From assembly GCA_900754795.1 (NCBI GenBank), contig CAAEEA010000024.1:1-12481 (forward strand): 12,481 bases of DNA, written 5' to 3'. Each line of letters begins with the position of its first letter. The stretch's first letter is position 1. Positions 5,649-12,366 of the stretch are shown one piece after another. The notes under the pieces are model-generated. The model did not search any database, had not been told where the DNA came from, and worked only from the letters and a program-made list of their open reading frames with translations. This DNA is from Clostridia bacterium (GTDB taxonomy: Bacteria > Bacillota > Clostridia > Peptostreptococcales > Anaerovoracaceae). A program made the translations under genes and the position numbers.

Positions 5649-6413
5649 ATGGATAAACGAGTGGGTATAATAATCACAGTGATAATGATAGGGGCGGCGG
5701 CCGCCCTCCCCTTTATTCCGGATGGCGGATCGCTTATTAACGATTATCCCGGGGTCATGCGGTTTCACGTCATCGCCAACAGCGACTCTGAGGAAGATCA
5801 GGCTCTCAAACTCAAAGTCCGCGACTATGTGCTCGGCAAAGTGCAGTCCGGCATTACCCGTGCCATTGCCGATCCGGATACTGAAAAATCGGGAAAAAGC
5901 GATGAAGCCGTTACCCGGGAGTATATAAACGACAATCTTTCACAGATAGAAGACTGGGCCCGGCAGGCCATAGAGGCAAACGGAGCGTCTTATGAGGCGA
6001 CCGCCGAGACCGGTGTAAGACATATACCGGCAAAACAATATGATGATATAATGTTTCCGGAAGGAAATTATGAAGCTCTCACCATAACCATAGGAGAAGG
6101 TAAAGGTCAGAACTGGTGGTGCGTCGTTTTTCCTCCTCTGTGTCTTATTGATACCGGGGATTCCGAATACGCGGAGGAATTTGATATAACCGGCGAAGAT
6201 CGCCCGATTCTTAAGTTTAAGACAGAGGAACTGCTGAAAGGCAGTAATTTCAACTATGTATGCAAATCAGCGATTTACGATATATTGCACGATATAAATT
6301 CACTGCCGCATGAGATTGCCGCTATTTCAGAATCTCTTGCAAATTCCCCTGATCTGTGGCAGGAATCCTCTTTGGGTCAGTCTCCGTCAGAAAATCTATC
6401 ACAGCCTGATTAA
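5649..6413 (+). CDS. spoIIR: Stage II sporulation protein SpoIIR
   Basis: A 254-residue SpoIIR, the signalling protein made in the forespore and exported into the space between the two membranes. There it triggers SpoIIGA to cleave pro-sigma-E, switching on the mother-cell programme. An N-terminal membrane/signal segment is at residues 5-23 (VGIIITVIMIGAAAALPFI). Family motifs follow: RFHVIANSDSEEDQALKLKVRD near residue 38 and GEGKGQNWWCVVFPPLC near 152. AGGAGGT lies just before the ATG. The gene starts 51 bases after sipL. Oddly, a trigger of sigma-E activation sits behind a sigma-E-type gene, so it needs a separate forespore promoter to avoid circularity. Its last 92 bases overlap, on the other strand, the end of the hydrolase gene. 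The C-terminal tail (after about 225) is Ser-rich and probably disordered. Confidence 0.95.
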   Translation: MDKRVGIIITVIMIGAAAALPFIPDGGSLINDYPGVMRFHVIANSDSEEDQALKLKVRDYVLGKVQSGITRAIADPDTEKSGKSDEAVTREYINDNLSQIEDWARQAIEANGASYEATAETGVRHIPAKQYDDIMFPEGNYEALTITIGEGKGQNWWCVVFPPLCLIDTGDSEYAEEFDITGEDRPILKFKTEELLKGSNFNYVCKSAIYDILHDINSLPHEIAAISESLANSPDLWQESSLGQSPSENLSQPD

Positions 6414-7023
6414 ACGGCACAGGATGTTCCTTCGGCAGTGAATGTCCGCCGGTGATAAATACCAGTCTTGAATCAGGCAGATTTTCGGCAATCATTTTTG
6501 TGTGACTCTTACGTATTATGTCAAATGTGCCGGCGACCACCAGCGTCTTTGCACGGCAGTTATGCAGATCTTCAACTTTTATATTAGGCTGAGATGCGGC
6601 AAGTGCGGCTATCTCAGCCTTTTTTTCGTTTTTCTGAGCGGCCGCGCTTCTGAAAGCGAACCTGGGCAGCGGTTTCAGTCCCGACGGATCGAGATTGGCT
6701 CCGCAGAGTATGAGTCTGTCTGTCATCTCCGGATATTTCAGAGCGAAGGTCAGAGCGATATTCGCGCCGTCAGAAAATCCAAGCAGGTCTGCCGAAGCGA
6801 TCTGCATATCTGTCATCAGATCTTTAAGATCACAGGCAAATCTCTCGATGGTAAAGGGTCCTTCTCCCCTCGGCGAATCTCCGTGTCCGGGCGTATCTAC
6901 AGCTATCACCCTGCGCGTGTCGCTGAACGCCCCGATCTGGTTTTCAAAATATGTCAGATCGCCGCCGTTTCCGTGGATCATGATCAGAGGCCGCCCTGTT
7001 CCTGTTTCAATATAATTCAGCAT
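6322..7023 (-). CDS. Alpha/beta hydrolase of unknown substrate
   Basis: A 233-residue single-domain alpha/beta hydrolase. It shows the oxyanion-hole motif HGNGG (17-21), DTPGHGDS (43-50), a nucleophile elbow GFSDG with Ser84, Asp168 in GTFDIIRKSH and His194 in GGHSLP, so the triad Ser-Asp-His is complete. The cap region (about 112-150) is short and helical. It has no signal peptide and should act in the cytoplasm. Substrate cannot be told: esterases, lactonases and ring-cleavage hydrolases share these features. The ATG at 7023 is preferred over GTG at 7032 because AGGGGGTG fits it with normal spacing. The gene stands alone on the - strand, converging on spoIIR with coding ends overlapping by 92 bases, and has no visible terminator of its own. 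It contains, on the opposite strand, a probable terminator for spoIIR. Confidence 0.88.
   Translation of the reverse strand: MLNYIETGTGRPLIMIHGNGGDLTYFENQIGAFSDTRRVIAVDTPGHGDSPRGEGPFTIERFACDLKDLMTDMQIASADLLGFSDGANIALTFALKYPEMTDRLILCGANLDPSGLKPLPRFAFRSAAAQKNEKKAEIAALAASQPNIKVEDLHNCRAKTLVVAGTFDIIRKSHTKMIAENLPDSRLVFITGGHSLPKEHPVPFNQAVIDFLTETDPKRIPATDQGNLQEILK
6586..6626 (+). terminator. Intrinsic terminator for sipL-spoIIR inside the convergent hydrolase gene
   Basis: A perfect 10-bp stem (AGGCTGAGAT at 6586-6595 with ATCTCAGCCT at 6611-6620) encloses a 15-base loop and is followed at once by six T bases and, after CG, five more. Only the + strand has the T run. It is the first terminator-like structure seen after the spoIIR stop, 173 bases downstream. 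The bases are also codons of the hydrolase read the other way. Confidence 0.7.
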
Positions 7024-7124
7024 GTATTTCACCCCCTATTTTATTTTACTATTGATCTTTAAGTAAAAACAGGCTTTTTTATTTTTTTATATATTTATAC
7101 AGCGGTTTTTTTAATCCTTTGCTA

Positions 7125-7154
7125 TTGACCCCCATACCGTTATGGGAGTATACT
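7125..7154 (+). promoter_or_regulatory. Sigma-A promoter of the Re-citrate synthase operon
   Basis: TTGACC (7125-7130) and TATACT (7149-7154) are separated by 18 bases; each hexamer matches its consensus at 5 of 6 positions. RNA should start near 7161, about 37 bases before the first gene. The AT-rich stretch just upstream (7076-7120, several T tracts) could act as an UP element. Confidence 0.75.
7131..7146. promoter_or_regulatory. Operator-like dyad inside the promoter spacer
   Basis: CCCATA-CCGT-TATGGG is a 16-base dyad with 6-base perfect arms, lying wholly between the -35 and -10 boxes of the citrate operon promoter. A protein bound here would contact the polymerase face. Its binder is unknown; the GntR protein of this operon is one candidate. 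Confidence 0.5.
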
Positions 7155-7179
7155 TGTATACAGGTATTACAGTATTATA
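7148..7179 (+). repeat. Four tandem 8-bp units from the -10 box to the ribosome binding site
   Basis: Units GTATACTT, GTATACAG, GTATTACA and GTATTATA follow one another in exact 8-base register; all begin GTAT. They run from the base before the -10 box to just before the ribosome binding site of the first citrate gene. Confidence 0.7.
7154..7163. promoter_or_regulatory. Possible GntR/FCD operator at the transcription start
   Basis: TTGTATACAG contains the perfect palindrome TGTATACA and resembles the TNGTNNNACNA pattern bound by many FadR/FCD-type GntR regulators, though with a shorter centre. It covers the expected start of RNA, a position suited to repression by the GntR protein encoded at 8568. 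Confidence 0.45.
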
Positions 7180-7197
7180 GGACAGGAGGTAACAGCA

Positions 7198-8568
7198 GTG
7201 CTTGAATATTCAAAAAAGACGAACCTGCTCGAGCAGGCGATCTACAAATACACTCTGCAGGATGTAGATGAACCTAATCTCTTCAGAGACGCTTTTGATT
7301 ATGACGAAGTGCCCAAAGTGGCATTCAACCACCGAAGAGTTCCCATGAACATGCCGGAAGATATCTGGATCACTGACACCTCTTTCAGAGACGGGCAGCA
7401 GTCCATGGCTCCCTATACGGTAAAACAGATCGTTGATCTTTATAAACTCCTCTCCAGACTCAGCGGTCCTTACGGTATGGTGCGCCAGTCAGAATTCTTC
7501 ATATATACGAAGAAGGACAGGGAAGCCGTCGCAAAGTGCATGGAACTGGGATATAAATTCCCCGAGATAACCACCTGGATAAGAGCAAAGAAAGAAGATT
7601 TCCAGCTCGTAAAAGATCTTGAGATCAGGGAGACCGGCATACTGGTATCCTGCAGCGACTATCATATTTTCCGCAAGATGAACATGACAAGACGTCAGGC
7701 GGCAGATTTTTACCTCGAAACCATCAAAGAGGCTTTCAACGCCGGTCTGGTGCCGAGATGTCATCTGGAAGACATCACAAGAGCCGACTTCTACGGCTTT
7801 GTCGTTCCTTTTGTCAACGAAATAATGGATATCTCCGCCGACGCGGGGATTCCTGTCAAAATCAGAGCCTGCGATACCATGGGATACGGAGTCCCTTATA
7901 CGGAAGTCGCCCTGCCGAGGAGCGTTCCCGGCATAATCTACGGTCTGCAGCACTATTCCGGCGTGCCGAGTGAAATGCTCGAATGGCACGGCCATAATGA
8001 CTTTTACAAAGCCGTTTCCAACGCTTCCGTCGCGTGGCTGTACGGCGCTTCTGCTGTCAACTGTTCTCTTCTTGGAATCGGAGAGCGGACCGGAAACGTG
8101 CCTCTGGAAGCTATGGTGTTTGAATACGCTTCGCTGAGAGGTTCTTTTGACGGTATGGATCCGACGGCAATAACGGAGATTGCCTCATACTTCAAGAATG
8201 AAATGGGGTATGACATACCGCCTATGACCCCTTTTGTGGGAGAAAACTTCAATGTCACCAAGGCCGGTATCCACGCCGACGGCCTGATGAAAGACGAGGA
8301 GATTTACAATATCTTCAACACCAAAAAACTGCTCAACAGAGCGCCGGGAGTGGCTGTCAGCAAAACTTCGGGAGCCGCCGGGATAGCTTACTGGATAAAC
8401 GAGCACTATCAGCTTCCGGAAAACAAAAAAGTTCACAAGGATTCCTCTCTCGTAAAAGATCTCAAAACATGGGTAGACGAGATGTACGCTGACGGCAGAA
8501 CCACCAGCCTTTCCAACGCCGAACTGGAAAACAAGATCAGAGAGCTTGCCAAAGGAGGTGATTTTTAA
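7198..8568 (+). CDS. Re-citrate synthase (DRE-TIM metallolyase family)
   Basis: A 456-residue member of the DRE-TIM (isopropylmalate/homocitrate synthase) superfamily. The signature DTSFRDGQQS has Arg64 and Asp65; CHLEDITRAD is at 188-197; the metal-binding HGHND has His264 and His266; and GIGERTGNVPLE follows. The long N-terminal stretch before the barrel and the segments RQSEFF(I/L)YTKKDRE and WLYGASAVNCSLLG resemble the Re-citrate synthase group, first proven in Clostridium kluyveri, rather than true isopropylmalate synthases. There is no LeuA-type C-terminal regulatory domain. The enzyme would make citrate from oxaloacetate and acetyl-CoA; aconitase and isocitrate dehydrogenase downstream strongly support this. 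It starts with GTG, seven bases after a perfect AGGAGGT. Homocitrate synthase or citramalate synthase are alternatives by homology alone. Its stop overlaps the next start by one base. Confidence 0.87.
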   Translation: MLEYSKKTNLLEQAIYKYTLQDVDEPNLFRDAFDYDEVPKVAFNHRRVPMNMPEDIWITDTSFRDGQQSMAPYTVKQIVDLYKLLSRLSGPYGMVRQSEFFIYTKKDREAVAKCMELGYKFPEITTWIRAKKEDFQLVKDLEIRETGILVSCSDYHIFRKMNMTRRQAADFYLETIKEAFNAGLVPRCHLEDITRADFYGFVVPFVNEIMDISADAGIPVKIRACDTMGYGVPYTEVALPRSVPGIIYGLQHYSGVPSEMLEWHGHNDFYKAVSNASVAWLYGASAVNCSLLGIGERTGNVPLEAMVFEYASLRGSFDGMDPTAITEIASYFKNEMGYDIPPMTPFVGENFNVTKAGIHADGLMKDEEIYNIFNTKKLLNRAPGVAVSKTSGAAGIAYWINEHYQLPENKKVHKDSSLVKDLKTWVDEMYADGRTTSLSNAELENKIRELAKGGDF

Positions 8569-9215
8569 TGAAAATGGATTACAAATCTCTTTCCCTGGCC
8601 AATCAGGTCTATGATATAATAGAAGAAAAGATCCTCAACGGCGTATACCCTCAGGGGGAAATTCTCAGCGAGTCAAGACTTTCGGATGAGCTGGGAGTCA
8701 GCAGGACTCCTGTAAGAGAGGCAATGACACGCCTGGAAAACGAAAATCTCATCGCCTCATCGCCTTCAGGCACGGTTGTTCTGGGTATAACCGACAGAGA
8801 CGTAGACGACATGTTCCTGGTCAAATCTGTGCTTGAACCGGTTGTCGGCAGACTGGCAGCCGCGAACAGAACAGCAAAACAGCTGGAGCAGATGAGAGAT
8901 ATCCTCGAACAACAGGAATTTTACACAGGAAAATCCAACACAGAAAGAGTGAAAAACCTCGACACGGGGTTTCACGATATAATGTACACCGCATCCGGCA
9001 GTCCTACTTTTCAGGCGATACTTTCCTCGGTACATCATAAACTGATGAAATACAGGAAGGATTCGCTGAATATTGAAAACAGAAGCCAGCGGGTAATGTC
9101 TGAGCACACGGCCATATATGAGGCTATCAAAGCTCAGGACGAAGATCTCGTAGAAAAACTTGTAAAAGAACATCTTCAAAACGCGTATGACAACATAAAG
9201 AAAGGAACTAAGTAG
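8568..9215 (+). CDS. GntR-family regulator with FCD ligand domain
   Basis: A 215-residue transcription factor. The N-terminal winged helix (about 8-75) has the GntR signature LSESRLSDELGVSRTPVREAMTRLE. The C-terminal all-helical FCD domain (about 80-208) keeps the usual metal/ligand residues Asp132, His136, His180 and His202. FCD domains often bind carboxylic acids through a bound metal, so citrate or a related acid is a plausible effector (inference). The start overlaps the stop of the citrate synthase gene (TAATG), and AAAGGAGGTG within the end of that gene serves as ribosome binding site, so translation is likely coupled. The aconitase gene begins one base after its stop. A regulator placed second in its own enzyme operon implies autoregulation. 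Candidate operators lie at 7131-7163. Confidence 0.93.
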   Translation: MKMDYKSLSLANQVYDIIEEKILNGVYPQGEILSESRLSDELGVSRTPVREAMTRLENENLIASSPSGTVVLGITDRDVDDMFLVKSVLEPVVGRLAAANRTAKQLEQMRDILEQQEFYTGKSNTERVKNLDTGFHDIMYTASGSPTFQAILSSVHHKLMKYRKDSLNIENRSQRVMSEHTAIYEAIKAQDEDLVEKLVKEHLQNAYDNIKKGTK

Positions 9216-9216
9216 A

Positions 9217-11148
9217 ATGGGACTTACGATTGCACAGAAGATCATCAAAGAACATCTTGTAAGCGGCGATATGACGCCGGGAAGCGAAGTGGCTCTGCGT
9301 ATAGACCAGACTCTGACTCAGGACGCCACCGGCACCATGGCCTATCTTGAATTTGAGACTATGGGCGTGCCAAGAGTAAGGACGGAGCTTTCTGTGGCCT
9401 ATATCGACCACAACACTCTCCAGTCCGGATTTGAAAACGCTGACGACCACCGTTTCATCCAGTCCATGGCAAAAAAATACGGCCTGTATTTTTCAAGACC
9501 GGGTAACGGTATATGTCATCAGGTACACCTTGAAAGATTCGGAAAACCGGGCAAGACTCTCATCGGTTCTGACAGCCATACCCCTACGGGCGGCGGCATA
9601 GGAATGCTCGCCATGGGAGCCGGCGGACTCGATGTTGCCGTAGCCATGGGCGGCGGCGCTTATTACATCACCATGCCTAAGATGTACAAGGTAAATCTCA
9701 CAGGCAGGCTGAAACCTTTTGTGACAGCCAAGGATGTAAGCCTTGAAATTCTCCGCATACTTTCAGTCAAAGGCGGAGTCGGCGCTGTAATCGAATGGGG
9801 CGGCGAAGGGATTAAGAGCCTTTCCGTACCTGAAAGAGCTACTATAACCAACATGGGTACAGAGCTGGGAGCTACCACGTCTATCTTCCCGTCTGACGAA
9901 ATCACCAGAGCTTTCCTTGAAGCCGAGGAAAGAGGAGAAGATTTCAGAGAACTTTCCAGCGATCCTGACGCGGTCTACGACAAGGTCATCGATATAGACC
10001 TTTCCGAGCTTGAGCCAATGATCGCCTGCCCGCACAGCCCGGACAATGTGGTTAAGGTTTCGAGCCTCAAAGGCACAAAAGTAGATCAGGTCTGCATAGG
10101 CTCATGCACCAATTCGTCCCTTTACGATATGCTCAAGGTGGCGGCTCTTCTCAAAGGCAGAACCATCCGTCCGGAAGTGAGCCTCTCGATTTCTCCGGGC
10201 TCAAAGCAGGTTCTGTCAATGCTGGCAGACTGCGGAGCTCTTTCGGATATCCTCGCCAGCGGAGCGAGGCTCCTCGAATGTGCCTGCGGCCCTTGTATAG
10301 GTATGGGCTTTTCGCCTAACTCCGGCGGCGTTTCCCTGAGAACCTTTAACCGCAACTTTGAAGGCCGCTCCGGCACAAAAGACGGTCAGGTTTATCTGGT
10401 ATCCCCGGAGACTGCCGTTGCCGCGGCTCTGACCGGCGAGATAACCGATCCGGCCCTGCTGGGAGAAATGCCTGCCGTTACTATGCCTGACGCTTTTAAG
10501 ATAGACGACAGCGCCGTGATACCGCCTGCTTCTCCTGAGGAAGCCGCTGCTCTGCCGATCCTCAGAGGCCCGAACATCAAGCCTTTCCCTGACAGCAAAC
10601 CTCTGGGAGATTCCCTCAGCGCGCCTCTGACTCTCAAAGTAGGCGACAACATCACCACTGACCATATTATGCCGGCGGGGGCGAAGATCCTGCCTTACAG
10701 GTCAAACATACCGCATCTTTCTCAGTATTGTTTCGGGGTGTGCGACGAGACTTTCCCTGAAAGAGCCAAAGCTGCCGGAGAATCCATCATTGTCGGCGGA
10801 AGCAACTACGGTCAGGGTTCTTCCCGTGAACACGCGGCTCTGGTTCCTCTGTATCTGGGAGTAAGAGCTGTCATCGCCAAGAGCTTTGCCCGTATCCACG
10901 CGGCTAATCTCATCAATGCCGGTATACTGCCGCTGACTTTTGCCGATCCCGGCGATTATGACCTGTTGGCTCAGGGAGACGACCTGAGTATCGATGATGT
11001 TTACGCCGGTCTGGACAGCGGAAAGCTTATTCTCAAAGATAAGAACAGCGGAAAAGAAATCGTACTCACCGGTGAATTTACCGACAGGCAAAGGGCCATA
11101 CTCAAGGCCGGAGGTCTTCTTAAATATGTAGGACAGGGAAATCTGTAG
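9217..11148 (+). CDS. acn: Aconitate hydratase (aconitase)
   Basis: A 643-residue aconitase that isomerises citrate to isocitrate through cis-aconitate in the cytoplasm. The three ligands of the [4Fe-4S] cluster are Cys297 in CIGSCTNSS and Cys357 and Cys360 in CACGPCIGMG. SDSHTPTGGGIGML lies near residue 115. The swivel domain (about 460-640) has DNITTDHIMPAG and SNYGQGSSREHAAL with the catalytic-site Ser-Arg pair. The length fits the compact bacterial class (about 640 residues), shorter than the roughly 900-residue AcnA/IRP type; no HEAT-like AcnB domain is present. Its position between Re-citrate synthase/GntR and isocitrate dehydrogenase supports citrate as substrate over 3-isopropylmalate. 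AAAGGAAC about ten bases before the ATG is a moderate ribosome binding site, and coupling to the preceding gene is likely. Confidence 0.95.
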   Translation: MGLTIAQKIIKEHLVSGDMTPGSEVALRIDQTLTQDATGTMAYLEFETMGVPRVRTELSVAYIDHNTLQSGFENADDHRFIQSMAKKYGLYFSRPGNGICHQVHLERFGKPGKTLIGSDSHTPTGGGIGMLAMGAGGLDVAVAMGGGAYYITMPKMYKVNLTGRLKPFVTAKDVSLEILRILSVKGGVGAVIEWGGEGIKSLSVPERATITNMGTELGATTSIFPSDEITRAFLEAEERGEDFRELSSDPDAVYDKVIDIDLSELEPMIACPHSPDNVVKVSSLKGTKVDQVCIGSCTNSSLYDMLKVAALLKGRTIRPEVSLSISPGSKQVLSMLADCGALSDILASGARLLECACGPCIGMGFSPNSGGVSLRTFNRNFEGRSGTKDGQVYLVSPETAVAAALTGEITDPALLGEMPAVTMPDAFKIDDSAVIPPASPEEAAALPILRGPNIKPFPDSKPLGDSLSAPLTLKVGDNITTDHIMPAGAKILPYRSNIPHLSQYCFGVCDETFPERAKAAGESIIVGGSNYGQGSSREHAALVPLYLGVRAVIAKSFARIHAANLINAGILPLTFADPGDYDLLAQGDDLSIDDVYAGLDSGKLILKDKNSGKEIVLTGEFTDRQRAILKAGGLLKYVGQGNL

Positions 11149-11157
11149 GAGGTTATA

Positions 11158-12309
11158 ATGGATAAAAATATGATTGAAAAACAAGTCGCGGAAGCTACCG
11201 CTCATTACGAAAAACTGCTCAGAGAACAGATCGCAAGAGCAGAAAAAATGGCTCAGGCCGGTCCTCCCAAGGATTTTAAATCTCTTGACAAGATAACCGT
11301 AGGTTTCTGCGGCGGCGACGGCATAGGCCCTATCATCATGCGTGAAACCCGCCGCGTTCTTGAATCTCTGCTGGCGGACGAGCTGGCCGCAGGAAGACTG
11401 GTGTTTAAAGACATTGAAGGACTCACCATCGAAAACAGGACGGCCTGCGGCAAGGCTATCCCTGATGACGTCCTTGCTGAGATAAAGACCTGCGATGTGA
11501 TTCTCAAAGGCCCGACCGAAACTCCAAAGGGAGGTACGATGGAAAGCGCCAACGTTACCATGCGCCGTGAACTTGATCTGTACGCCAATGTACGCCCTGT
11601 GTCCGTTCCGGAAGAAGGTATTGACTGGATGTTTTACCGTGAAAACACAGAGGGTGAGTATGCTCTTGGAAGCAAGGGTATAGAAATCCCCGAAGTCCTG
11701 GCCATGGACTTTAAAGTGACCACCGACTGCGGAACCAGGCGTATAGCCCGCGCGGCTTTTGAATATGCAAAAAACAACGGCAAGTCTAATGTGGCAATCG
11801 TAACTAAAGCCAACATAATGAAAAAAACCGACGGAAAGTTTTCAAAGCTCTGCCACGAAGTGGCCGCCGATTATCCGCAGATCAAAGCGGAAGACTGGTA
11901 TATCGACATCATGACCGCCAACCTCATCAAAGAAGGCCGCAGGAATCAGTTTGAAGTCTTTGTACTGCCAAATCTGTACGGAGATATCATCACCGATGAA
12001 GCTGCCGAGATCCAGGGCGGAGTAGGCACTGCCGGAAGCGCGAATATCGGTGATCATTACGCGATGTTTGAGGCCATCCACGGAAGCGCTCCCCGCATGA
12101 TAAATGAAGGCAGAGGTGAGTACGCCAACCCTTCGAGCCTTATCAAGGCTTCTGAACTGCTGCTGCGCCACATAGGAATGAACCGGGCCGCGGACAGACT
12201 GGCCGCCGCCATGACAGCCTGTGACGAAGAAAAAGCCGTAGTCATCACCAATCACAAAGACGGCGCGACCTGCAAAGAATTTGCCGATTACGTGATCTCC
12301 AAGCTGTAA
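11158..12309 (+). CDS. icd: Isocitrate dehydrogenase, NAD(P)-dependent
   Basis: A 383-residue beta-decarboxylating dehydrogenase that turns isocitrate into 2-oxoglutarate and CO2. Substrate residues align with E. coli Icd: Ser130, Asn132 and Arg136 (ESANVTMRR), Arg146, Arg161 and Tyr168 (YRENTEGEY), Lys217 (TKANIMKKTDGKF), Asp250, Asp276 and Asp280 (YGDIITDEAAE). The cofactor site reads HGSAPRM, with Arg313 and Met314 where NAD enzymes usually have Asp-Ile and E. coli's NADP enzyme has Lys-Tyr, so cofactor choice is uncertain. A helical, charged N-terminal extension of about 40 residues precedes KITVGFCGGDGIGP. The stop of aconitase lies within its ribosome binding site (TAGGAGGT), nine bases before the ATG. 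It is the last gene of the operon and is followed by a strong terminator. Isopropylmalate or homoisocitrate dehydrogenase are less likely. Confidence 0.92.
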   Translation: MDKNMIEKQVAEATAHYEKLLREQIARAEKMAQAGPPKDFKSLDKITVGFCGGDGIGPIIMRETRRVLESLLADELAAGRLVFKDIEGLTIENRTACGKAIPDDVLAEIKTCDVILKGPTETPKGGTMESANVTMRRELDLYANVRPVSVPEEGIDWMFYRENTEGEYALGSKGIEIPEVLAMDFKVTTDCGTRRIARAAFEYAKNNGKSNVAIVTKANIMKKTDGKFSKLCHEVAADYPQIKAEDWYIDIMTANLIKEGRRNQFEVFVLPNLYGDIITDEAAEIQGGVGTAGSANIGDHYAMFEAIHGSAPRMINEGRGEYANPSSLIKASELLLRHIGMNRAADRLAAAMTACDEEKAVVITNHKDGATCKEFADYVISKL

Positions 12310-12328
12310 AGAAATATGCTTTGATTTT

Positions 12329-12366
12329 CCCGGAGAGTATCTGCTCTCCGGGTTTTCATTTTTTCA
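12329..12366 (+). terminator. Intrinsic terminator of the citrate operon
   Basis: CCCGGAGAG (12329-12337) and CTCTCCGGG (12344-12352) form a perfect 9-bp stem with a 6-base loop, followed by TTTTCATTTTTTC. It lies 19 bases after the isocitrate dehydrogenase stop. Confidence 0.93.

Noticed and set aside
7125..7154. MerR-type promoter (dyad in an overlong spacer)
   Set aside because: The spacer is 18 bases, not 19-20, and no MerR-family gene is present; the only regulator encoded nearby is GntR/FCD.
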